Shown here piece after piece: positions 56,246 through 64,000 of a stretch of 64,000 nucleotides of DNA. The position numbers and the translations under genes are program-made. Source of the DNA: Puccinia triticina (lineage: Eukaryota; Basidiomycota; Pucciniomycetes; Pucciniales; Pucciniaceae). The notes below the pieces were generated by a model. The model was given only the letters and a program-made list of their open reading frames with translations. It was not told the origin of the DNA and did no database searches. Position 1 is the stretch's first letter. Every line of letters begins with the position of its first letter. The DNA lies in the NCBI RefSeq assembly GCF_026914185.1, contig NC_070561.1, positions 6,944,001 through 7,008,000 of the forward strand, given 5' to 3'.

Positions 56246-56940
56246 TGTTAGAATTGACACAACTAAGATGTATTTCATCTGATTAGACTAGGAAACAATG
56301 AAGATGAAAACATGATAAGAATAGAAACAATTAAAGTACCTAAGAGCAGATTCGCTCGGGTACTTGAGTCTAAAGATAGCTGGCTGCTGTGCAGCTGAGG
56401 AACCTAAGGTTCTACTGAAGAGATTTTAGCTCAATGAGCCTGATGCGATAGTATCGCCGATGCGAGCTGCGAGAGTACCGGAACTGCAGCTGTCGAATGC
56501 TGGTAGCATACACGACCTATCAGTTCGGTATCTCTTGCTCTTAAGGCTCAACAATGATGGACTTACCACCGCTAGCGGGGTTGGTAATCCTATCACGAAG
56601 GCTGAAACCGGGTCGGTCTGATTCGGCGTCGGATGAAGGTGAGCTGTAATATTAGAGGATCTCTAATCAGCCACTCTTCTCCTAGCTGTGACGATCCCAA
56701 TCGGCATGCTTACCTGGTAGGTGGCTTGTCGTATTTGGGTCGCTTGGGCTCTGCGTCGGTTGATGACGTGGCTACAGGAAAAGGAGCAGAGGAATTAGCT
56801 TTCGCGTATTCCTTCTGCCTAGGAGCTACATGCATAATGCATGTGCCTGAGGGTCGCGCTGGCTCACCATGATCCCCAGTAGGGTTAGGTTTAGAAGCCT
56901 TGCGCTTCCCCTGATTCGGGAACAAGCCCGAATCCTGACA
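56246..56940 (-). repeat. Copia 5' LTR
   Basis: 695 bp, nearly identical to the 3' LTR. On the minus strand it is followed by a short leader containing GATTTACAGTCTCGACTG, where a primer-binding site would be expected, then the Gag start at 56186. Confidence 0.95.
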
Positions 56941-57633
56941 GTTTATGGATTCTCTAGGCCAGCTTGACGCTTGACGCTGGCCATTGTTTTTTTCGTGAGT
57001 CGAACTGATTTCGAGGAAAGCGCGTGCTGTCTCATCCTGTTTTATTGTGTATATTTCGTCCTTCAACTCCGTGAATGTCATCTCTGTTCGTGTGAAGGTT
57101 GCTGCTTCCCGATCCGAGTTAATTGCTGGATATTGGATCATGACCTTGTTCTCAACGGGAAAGAGGATGATTGGTGGTTGGGCGGCGAGTATTCGGTGAG
57201 TACAGACCGCATTGATAAGACTTGCTATTTTTTGAGTTTGGCTGCAGCCTATCGGATCCTCGGATTTGTAGTAATTCTTCCAATGATTATCGCGCCGCAA
57301 ATTTTGATCCACTATCAGCTCACGATTTGGCGAGAGTTCCAGTGCTTTGATAGCTTGTTGCCCGCCTGATTCCAACATTAAGGCGGCTTTCACATCGCCC
57401 AGGTCCAAACGTTTGTACCTTACGTCAGGGCTGTCGGCCTGTGGCTTGCTCCTCGAGAAATACACGGCGAGATTTTCCCCATCGCAAGGCTTGACAACCA
57501 TGAATGGGAATTGGTCGATTCGGTCGGTCTCGCGGATCTGGCTGATGCAATCGATCGGAACAACGCTAATACCCATCCCCCAGACATGGGTGGAGGTGCA
57601 AAGCAGAGCAACAGCCCAGGATCGGGATAACAT

Positions 57634-57804
57634 TTTCTGCCGCGCCGGGGTACAGAGGTGTTAACTATTGTACCAGCTGAATACATGGACTTTTAGAGTG
57701 ATTTGTCACATTGAGCTTACGTGCCGGGTGAAAAACGTGGGTCTACGGTCTCGGTAGTACTAGGTCTCGGTAAGCAAACAAAGACTAGAAAAGAAGACCA
57801 CAAC
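57634..57804. promoter_or_regulatory. bidirectional intergenic region between genes Y and X, copy B
   Basis: 171 bp between divergent ATGs. It shares with copy A (45200-45372) the block TATTCAGCTGGTACAATAG plus TTAACACCTCTGTACCC next to gene Y, and AAGCAAACAAAGACTAGAAAAG next to gene X. The short shared spacing suggests one promoter region serving both genes. Confidence 0.55.
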
Positions 57805-58167
57805 ATGTCAGTAGTGATAGAAGCTGACGTCCAAACAGACCTCACCAGCGAGGCCAATTGCTTAGGTCCCGGTTGCAGGGATGCGGATGTTGATGTCGCG
57901 ATTGCGGTGATGCAGATGAATATAGATGGAAAAGATGTCGAAAAGAAAGTGTCGAGCAATCGCCAGGCTGTTGTCTCGAGCTGGTTCCTCTACGCCGAAC
58001 AGTCAGAGAGGATTTTCAGGTTTCAAACAAATGTGTCTTTTCGCGGGGATATGGCAGCGCAATGGCAGCGCAGCGTGTTAAATATGCACAAGTCCGATCC
58101 TCCCAGAATGACAGCAAGTCTGGACATACAGTGGGCCAGTTTCAAGCCCTCATGGTCGGAAGACTGA
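57805..58167 (+). CDS. gene X, copy B: unknown protein of about 120 residues
   Basis: ATG at 57805 gives an open frame to TGA 58165-58167, 120 residues. A GTG 84 bases upstream in the same frame is less likely as a start because the homologous copy A aligns its ATG here. Acidic, with a central DVDVAIAVMQMNIDGKDVEKK segment and a conserved C-terminal half (FRFQTNVSF, DPPRMTAS, WASFKP) that is the part best kept in copy A. No signal peptide, membrane segment or known domain is evident. Divergently paired with gene Y. It could also be the last exon of a longer gene; the shared C-terminal half between two copies supports it being coding. Confidence 0.5.
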   Translation: MSVVIEADVQTDLTSEANCLGPGCRDADVDVAIAVMQMNIDGKDVEKKVSSNRQAVVSSWFLYAEQSERIFRFQTNVSFRGDMAAQWQRSVLNMHKSDPPRMTASLDIQWASFKPSWSED

Positions 58168-58412
58168 TGGTAAGGTACCACAATGCCCATTAAACGTGTT
58201 TTGTGTACTCCAAGTTTGAGCGGCAATCGGGAATCTTTCTCTGGGTGCGCTTAAGATGTATATGTGCAAGCTGTATGACTTGTTTCAGTTTACCAAGCTG
58301 GAAGGCCCGCTTTCTCAACAAACAGGCTGGAACAAGTTTGACACAGTCTCTACCGCCGTTGTCAGGAAAGCTACGGTCAGTCCAACTGGTAATGTCCGAT
58401 GGAGTTGGAGTC

Positions 58413-58508
58413 TAACTTAACTAAGTCCCTCTCGTTGTGGAGGGGGGACCGAACTTAACACAAGTACCCTCCTCGAGGGAGCGTAGCGACCTCCGAAGGA
58501 GGGACTTG
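58413..58508. repeat. palindromic AAGTCCCTC modules, double copy
   Basis: TAACTTAACTAAGTCCCTC at 58413, then GAACTTAACACAAGTACCCTC at 58451 and its inverted end GAAGGAGGGACTTG at 58495-58508, with GGAGCGTAGCGACCTCC between. Same family as 20668, 40684 and 42149. Confidence 0.6.
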
Positions 58509-59271
58509 CCTCTAAAGTCGCATGTCTCGCCCTACAGGATTGAGACAAATGGCAGGGAGGACCCTACGCTCCCCCATTTTCCCCAATATCACCCTCTAGA
58601 CTTTTGATTCCCTCCTTGCCTTTGGCACCATTAGAATCACCAGGATCTTGGCTAATTTTCCTCCATTTCAAAATCCATTTTATCCCTCCCCTCTGGCAAC
58701 AAACAACTTGTAAATTTTTTTCCGTGCAGGATTTCTGTAAAAAATCCGCCGCGTTTTAGGCCAGATATTTTGGGACAAAAAACCGGTCATAAGCACATAC
58801 TTTGCTTGCGCATACTCTCCCTCCAGTATCATGATTGTTGCACAATTTTTACAAGTACCTACAGAAATACCCCTTTCATTGACACAAACACACAAGTTCT
58901 CGAACCCCTCCCTCAATCATCACCAAGCAGATCATCAACCAATATGACAATTGATGACAACGACATGCAATCATCATCCACTGATTCATCTCTGTGTCCA
59001 TCCCAGAAATCCCTATCACCTGAACCCGAGCCATCAAAAATGCTAGCAACCAAAACCTTGGAATGTTGTAACCACCTCAAGTCAAAGTACAATTTGACAC
59101 CAAAGAAGTTCATCGTGGCGTTTCTGACTGGGGATAATGATACCCTTGCGTTTCGCTGGCGTTATTGGGGCACTCGCGATGGCTGGCCTTCCACGCTTAA
59201 AATGATTCAAACAGTTGTGATTTACCAGTCACACAAAAATAATACGGCAAGCCAATCATTTTTTTTTATTG

Positions 59272-60382
59272 GGTCAGGCTAAATCCACACCAAAAAATTA
59301 CTACATCCACTCCAAAAATGGAGTGAACAGTAGTCCACTCCAGCTTTCATTGCACTGCCAACATAATTGGCTAGGTTGAGGTTATCCCAGTTAAACTGGG
59401 ATGACCTCAACCAATTTAAACATGGTTGATCTCAACTGATGAAATATAAATCCAAGGTACCCCCCTTGGTTTCATATTTCATTGGATGAGATCAACCCAT
59501 TTTAAATTGGTTGAGTGCATCCCAGTTAAACTGGGATGTCTTCATCCCAGTCAAATATGCTGGCAGTGTTGGAGTGACCCATAGTCTACTCCAAATTTTG
59601 TTGGAGTGAACAAAATTACACTCCAAAAAAGCCTGTTTTTTGGAGTGGAACCATGATGCACTCCAAAAATTTTGGAGTAAACCCAATTCCACTCCAAAAA
59701 TATTTTCTCTAAGGTAAAATGATTCATTTTTTTTGGAGTGCACAGATTTTCACTCCAAATTTATTGGAGTGTTTTTCAACAGTATTGCAGTAAAAGAAGT
59801 CAGGGTTCTTAAAGAGGAATGAAACCTTATGTCAGCATCATATGTGTATTTGAAATACATCAAAAATGATGTATGTAAGATGTTTTCAGTTTCTACAATG
59901 ACTAAAACCTGAACCAGAAATAAATTCAAGGGGATTAAATTTGGTTAATTCATGTCACCTGCCTACTACTGCCCTAAAGTTTTCCTGGTACTCCACCCCA
60001 AGAACTTGGAATATACATTTTTCAAAGTTACATGCAAGTTTCAATTGTACAGATTTAAAATTGCATTTTTTTAAATTTGAGAAACCTTAATCCACTTCAA
60101 TAAATTTGGAATGAACATCTGTGCACTCCAAAAAAAAAAAAAATGAAAAAAAAAATTGCTTGGAAAAAATATTTTTGGAGTGGAATTGGGTTTACTCCAA
60201 AATTTTTGGAGTGCATCATGGTTCCACTCCAAAAAACAGGCTTTTTTGGAGTGTAATTTTGTTCACTCCAACAAAATTTGGAGTAGACTATGTTTCACTC
60301 CAATGAAAGTTGGAGTGGACTACTGTTCACTCCATTTTTGGAGTGGATGAAGTAATTTTTTGGTGTGGATTTAGCCTGCCCC
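59272..60382. mobile_element. MULE-like non-autonomous element, 1.1 kb, with 9-bp target duplication
   Basis: Ends GGTCAGGCTAAATCCACACC (59272) and the inverted GGTGTGGATTTAGCCTGCC (ends 60382). The 9-bp TTTTTATTG on each side (59263-59271 and 60383-60391) matches perfectly; 9-bp duplications with long inverted arms are typical of Mutator-like elements. The arms of ~80 bp and many inner TTTTTGGAGTG/CACTCCAAAAA words are mirrored. A separate small palindromic block lies at 59365-59560. No transposase. Confidence 0.88.
59365..59560. repeat. nested palindromic block (CCCAGTTAAACTGGG)
   Basis: ATCCCAGTTAAACTGGGAT occurs twice (about 59384 and 59518), each flanked by inverted GGTTGAGG/CCTCAACC-type sequence, with an inner palindrome at ACCCCCCTTGG. 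It looks like a tiny element nested in the MULE-like element. Confidence 0.65.
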
Positions 60383-60426
60383 TTTTTATTGGGGAACAGA
60401 TACTATCTGATACTATGCATGTATAA

Positions 60427-61546
60427 TAAAACCCGTGAGATGCTACATGATCCAACGTTTGGAGATCCAAGAGCTCAGAAAATTTCAAATTTTGTGAGTT
60501 CAAAAATTCCTGAAACACCACTTCAGTAAAAGTGGATTGGAGCAGTAATTATGGGGGGGAATAGGGTAAAAAAATGTGGAATGAAAGGTGAGATGGTAGG
60601 CTACAAGTATGTCTATTCAGTTTTTCTTTAAACCATAAACTACACTTTTCAAATCATTTTCAAAAGAAATATGCTGTTTTTTACAAGAAATTCTCAAGTC
60701 TGTAGGGCCAATGGTGCAACATTGGAGGTAAGCCTCTCCTTCGGAGACGCTTCGCGCCTCCTTGGAGAGGCTTCCATCCCATCATTTTCCATCACTAGTG
60801 TGTGATGTATCTCCAGTCCATCAATAATGTTTGATCTTATAATCCATTACTAGTTGTAATGTCTCCTCCATTCCATTGACAAGTGTTAATGTCTCCTTCC
60901 ATATGTTAAGTTTACTTTAGCATATGTGTATTGTTTTTCCTTCCATCTCATGTGAGATGTTTTGTCTATTTTAGTCTCCTAGGCCCCCTTTGGATCTTGA
61001 AGGGGGCTCTCTAGTTGTGACTACATATATTCTGCCCCTATGATTTGAAATAAATCATCAAGTCAGAGATTTTCTTCACTCAAACCACCTCGAGCCTCCT
61101 TGGTCCAATCCAAGTCCCTTCTGGATTTTCCCCTCCTTACTTTCTCATTTTCTCATGAGCTGAAAATGTCTCAGATTTACAGTCTTGCTTTTCCTCCTCA
61201 GCTATCCTCTCCGCTCTCAGCTCTCCATTCTCTACTTTCTCATTTTCTCATGAGCTGAAAATCTCTCATGGCAGACGGGCAACAGATTGACCCAGGTCAA
61301 GCCACCAAGTGTCCTGCCGGCAACAGGCCAGCAGACTGGCGGTGGCTTGACCTAGGTCAGTCTGCCGTACATCTTGACCAAAAGAAGTATGGCGGCCTGA
61401 CCGTTGCAAGTGCCTGACAACGGGCTACCCTGTATTCACACGGTAGCCCAACGTGTGCCCCTTTGGCATTGGGTTGTTGGTCCAAGGGAGCCAAAATTGC
61501 TCTTGTGTTGTACTGCACTCCCCTTTTGGGGAGGAGCAATATATGG
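60427..61546. other. gene-free tract with a 44-nt hairpin
   Basis: AT-rich. It contains the second copy of the AAGCCTCTCC..GGAGAGGCTT hairpin (60730-60773), a direct repeat of TCTCATTTTCTCATGAGCTG (about 61141 and 61239), and an inverted CAGGTCAAGCCACC / GGTGGCTTGACC pair near 61295-61352. No gene supported. Confidence 0.45.
60730..60773. repeat. 44-nt hairpin, copy 2 of 2
   Basis: Near-identical to 21237-21280, 39 kb away, differing at about two positions that keep the stem paired. The flanks are unrelated. Confidence 0.7.
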
Positions 61547-62306
61547 TAGAGATGGCCCCTGTGAACCCAGGTACCTGTTTGGGTGCGGGTACCCACCAGC
61601 CTTTTTGCCAAAAATTGGACACCCGCACCCGCAGAGTGGGTCAGAGCGGGTACCTGCAGGTACCGGCACAGGTATCTGCAGGTACCCGCCCCTCAAAATG
61701 GACCGGAAGGCATTCGTTCCGGCCAGGAAGGTTGTTTTAGCCTCTGCGAATGGAAGGCATTCCTTCCGATTGAAGAGGTTGTGTAGCCTCTTTGATTGGA
61801 AGGACCCCCTTCCAGCCGAGGAGGTTGAGTAACATCTTTGACTGGAAGGACTCCTTGCGGCCAAGGAGGGTGTGTAACCTCTTTGACCGGAAGGCATTCC
61901 TTCTGATCAAAGAGGTTGTGTAGCCTCCTTGATCGGAAGGAACCCCTTCTGGCCAAGGAGGTTGGGTAACCTCTTTGACTGGAAGGACTCCTTCTGGCCA
62001 AGGAGGGTGTGTAACCTATTTGACCGGAAGGCATTCCTTCCAATCAAAGAGGTTACTCCTTGGCCCAAAGGGGTTCCTTCTGATCAAAGAGGCTACACAA
62101 CCTCTTTGATTGGAAGGAATTCCTTTGGGTGGTGGACAGTGGCAGCTGCCCCATGGCCAAATAAGGGCAGGTACCCGCTGGATTTCTCCCAGAAACCCAA
62201 CATCCGCACCCAAACATGCACACGCTGGCAGGTACCCGCCAACCCTGGGCGGGTACCCGCCAGTGGATAGCAGGTACCCGCAACGGGTTTGTCGGGGCCA
62301 TCTCTA
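61547..62306. mobile_element. hAT-type MITE with minisatellite core, 760 bp
   Basis: Ends TAGAGATGGCC (61547) and GGCCATCTCTA (62306). The flanks ATATATGG (61539-61546) and ATATCAGG (62307-62314) are an 8-bp duplication with two mismatches. The unbroken site is visible in inverted form at about 63135-63155, within the partner arm of a MULE-like sequence. Subterminal GCGGGTACCCGC modules match the MITE at 10746-11222. The core is the 46-bp array. Confidence 0.85.
61695..62130. repeat. 45-46-bp palindromic minisatellite (GGAAGG..CCTTCC)
   Basis: About nine units of GGAAGGCATTCCTTCCGAT plus AAGAGGTTGTGTAGCCTCTT-like halves. Each half is self-complementary. The final unit near 62080-62120 is inverted relative to the first ones (GGCTACACAACCTCTTTGAT), so this array also has a mirror component. 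Confidence 0.88.
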
Positions 62307-62557
62307 ATATCAGGAATGGAGTGCTGGGGGTATGCACTCCAATATTATGTGAGTGAGACTCATGGGCACTCATAACATTTGCTGGCCATTGGAGTTCTTG
62401 GTTGTGCACTCCAAAAGACTTGTGAGTCCTGGGTTCTGCACTCCAATTGACTTGGAGTACTGCAGTCTGTACTCCAATAACAATTGGAGTACACACTCCA
62501 TATACACCCACTTTTGGAGTAATTTTGGGAATTTTTTGGAGTGCATTGAGGCTGACC
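62307..62557. mobile_element. MULE-like arm ending GGCTGACCC
   Basis: Rich in TTGGAGTG / CACTCCAA words. It ends at 62557 with TGCATTGAGGCTGACCC, the family terminus. It is the inverted copy of 62896-63145. The left terminus of this element is not seen; its interior was split by the MITE at 61547-62306 and includes at least 61500-61546. Confidence 0.7.
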
Positions 62558-62880
62558 CTAAGACTTTTATTGAACCAATGATCAAACAAACAAAAGATTT
62601 GAAGGAGAAATTCAAATCCAGATTCTCTCTGGCTCAACTCAATCATCCAGAAGATAACAAAGTGGGTGCAATCAAAACACCACGCTGGAATAAGATTGGG
62701 AAGAAAAATGCAAGTAAATCACCTTGGCCAAAATATGTACCTTACAACTGACCTTCTCACCCCTCTTATTCTGTCATAGCTTACAAACCCACTGAAGATA
62801 AAGATGATCTCTACACCAGGCTAGGTGGCAATACCAGCTCTGATGATGTTGTGCTTGAGATGGATCCCAAGGGTGGGTGA
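62558..62880 (+). pseudogene. fragment of an unrecognised gene between two MULE-like ends
   Basis: An open, Lys-rich frame (TFIEPMIKQTKDLKEKFKSR, then LAQLNHPEDNKVGAIKTP) runs to a stop at 62751. A second acidic segment (TEDKDDLYTRLGG) ends at TGA 62878-62880 after a possible intron with acceptor TCATAG at about 62781. No domain is recognised. The upstream exons would lie to the left of the MULE-like arm, so this is a broken remainder. Confidence 0.4.
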
Positions 62881-62895
62881 AACACATTCATGAAG

Positions 62896-64000
62896 GGTCA
62901 GCCTAAATGCACTCCAAAAAAATCCCAAAAGCACTCCAAAAGTGAGTGTATGGAGTGTGCACTCCAATGATTGTTGGAGTACAGACTAGAGTACTCCAAG
63001 TCAATTGGAGTGCAGAACCGGGGACTCAAGACTCTTTGGAGTGCACCACAAAGAACTCCAGTGGCCAGGAAATGTAATGAGTGCCCATGAGTCTCACTCC
63101 ATCAGATTGGAGTGCATTCCCCCAGCACTCCATTCCTGATATTTCTCCTCCTCAAAAGGGGAGTGCAGTACTGTGCACTCCAGCCAGATGCCTACAACTT
63201 CAACTGGGCTATGTACAAACACACCCCACTTGATCCTCCTGATATCCATGACCGGTACAGACCGGCATTGAGCGGATTAACATCTCCTCTCAATGACCAG
63301 TTTGTACCGGACCGCCGGTCATTGAGGGAAATCACAGAAATCACACCTCTTGATGACCGGTACAGACCGGTCATCAAGGGGAGTAACATCTCCTCTTGAT
63401 GACCGGTCTGTGCCGGTCACCAAGGGGACTCACACCTCTTGATGACCGGCGCAGACCGGTCACACCTCCCGGTGACCGGCACAGACCGGTAATCAAGGGG
63501 ACTCACACCTTGATAATTGGTCACACCGGTCATCGAGGCTAATAACACCTCCTCTCGATGACCAGTCATCACCGGTCATCAAGGTGAGTCACATCTCTCG
63601 ATGACCGGTCAGACCGGTCATTGAGGGTAATAACACCTCTCAATGACCGGTGATGACCGGTCATCGAGGTGAGTCACATCCCTCAATGACCGGTCAGACC
63701 GGTCATCGAGGGGAATAACACCTCCTCTCGATGACCGGTGTGTACCAGTCACCGAGGGGAGGCGCTACTCTCAATGACCAGTCGGTCTGACCGGTCATTG
63801 AGAGGAGGTGCTGCTCCCCTCGGTGACCGGTACAGACCGGTCATCAAAGGGACTCACACCTCTCGATGCTCCCGATGACCGGTCGGTCATCGAGAGGGCT
63901 CACACCGCTCACACCACTCAATGACCGGTCAGACCGGTCATCAAGGGTAATAACACTCGATGACCGGTGATGACCGGTCATTGAGGTGAGTTACATCTCT
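62896..64000. mobile_element. MULE-like element, left end, running off the window
   Basis: Starts GGGTCAGCCTAAATGCACTC, the family terminus. 62896-63145 is the inverted partner of 62310-62557. It continues into a palindromic minisatellite at 63240 that reaches the window edge. The right terminus is outside the window. Confidence 0.7.
63240..64000. repeat. palindromic ACCGGT minisatellite, incomplete
   Basis: Units of about 40-46 bp built on GATGACCGGTACAGACCGGTCATCAAGGGG with ACACCTCTTGATGACCGG-type spacers. It is clearly related to the array at 46130-46990 but more variable. About 18 units, continuing past the window. Confidence 0.9.

Larger units (their letters stand above)
51280..56940 (-). 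mobile_element. full-length Copia (Ty1) LTR retrotransposon
   Basis: 5661 bp with 695-bp LTRs at 51280-51974 and 56246-56940, both TGTTAGAATTG..CCTGACA, and a perfect target duplication GTTTA (51275-51279 and 56941-56945). By eye the LTRs differ at about three positions (for example near 51357/56323, 51509/56475, 51751/56717), so the insertion is recent. It encodes Gag-protease-integrase-RT-RNase H on the minus strand with one in-frame TGA. It landed inside gene Y copy B. Gene order (integrase before RT) defines Copia. Confidence 0.97.
51110..57633 (-). pseudogene. gene Y, copy B: predicted secreted protein split by a Copia insertion
   Basis: Coding parts are 57633-56941 (231 codons) and 51274-51110 (55 codons including TAA), on either side of the Copia element with target duplication GTTTA. 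The frame would be continuous without the insertion, giving about 285 residues. The N-terminus MLSRSWAVALLCTSTHVWG is a good signal peptide. The mature part is polar, has few cysteines and no recognised domain. Copy A (45373-49257) shares FPFMVVKP, SLINAVCT-like, TFTELKDE-like and TNLPDIP segments; the C-terminal block after the insertion is present in both, which confirms the gene structure. As it stands, translation would run into the LTR and end after about 75 foreign residues. Divergent from gene X copy B across 171 bp. Host-targeted secretion is possible for a rust, but nothing in the sequence shows a role. Confidence 0.8.
58944..60426 (+). pseudogene. unrecognised gene interrupted by a MULE-like element
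   Basis: ATG 58944 opens a frame with a Ser-rich acidic N-terminus (residues 1-35), then a protein-like segment with KYNLTPKKFIVAFLTGDND and WRYWGTRDGWPSTLKMI, reaching 59271 where the MULE-like element begins. Removing the element and one TTTTTATTG copy lets the frame continue for about 12 codons to TAA at 60424. A further open stretch (MLHDPTFGDPRAQ) at about 60440-60528 may be another exon. No domain is recognised. The insertion lies in or near a T-rich stretch that could also be an intron, so the damage is uncertain. Confidence 0.4.

Overview
The window looks like a repeat-rich basidiomycete nuclear contig, most probably a rust fungus (Pucciniales). Short introns of about 60-100 bp with GT-AG borders, GC-rich housekeeping genes set in AT-rich transposon sequence, a chromodomain-type Gypsy integrase, Copia, hAT and MULE-like elements, and small secreted-protein-like genes all fit. 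The genus is inferred from the style of the families, not from a marker gene.

Layout. 1-745 is unclassified. 745-13480 is a ~172-bp satellite field used as an insertion site by three elements: a 5.5-kb hAT element (1577-7031, itself carrying a solo LTR and an inverted-repeat element with telomere-like repeats), a 2.8-kb Helitron (7348-10187) and a hAT-type MITE (10746-11222). A second Helitron of the same family (13570-17973) follows, and a third on the minus strand occupies 28633-34570. The Helitrons are non-autonomous: no Rep or helicase is seen. Each of the first two carries host gene pieces: a SAP-domain/Tho1-like gene in Helitron 1, and an ABC-transporter membrane exon joined to an RRM-Pumilio gene with introns kept in Helitron 2. 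The third carries a Gypsy 3' half. 17974-28632 holds minisatellites, a degenerate LTR-like tract and one long gene of unknown function (22223-24658). 34571-42428 holds one intact host gene, a membrane-anchored acyl-protein-thioesterase-like hydrolase (36073-37137), and a Gypsy solo LTR (40972-41924).

42429-58167 holds the same divergent gene pair twice, in inverted orientation. Gene X (unknown) and gene Y (predicted secreted) are transcribed away from a ~172-bp shared intergenic region. In copy A, X is split by a second hAT element and Y by a 3-kb long-armed element and two stop codons. In copy B, X is open and Y is split by a young Copia retrotransposon whose LTRs differ at about 3 of 695 positions. 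58168-64000 is a dense set of MULE-like elements and a hAT-type MITE that interrupt two further unrecognised genes.

The most unusual recurring structure is a set of 42-46 bp tandem repeats whose units are themselves palindromes. They are arranged as mirror-image arrays and sit inside elements with terminal inverted repeats (43785-44710, 46130-46990, 61695-62130, 63240-64000). Most of the window is transposon material; only the thioesterase gene, gene X copy B and perhaps the 22223 gene look intact.
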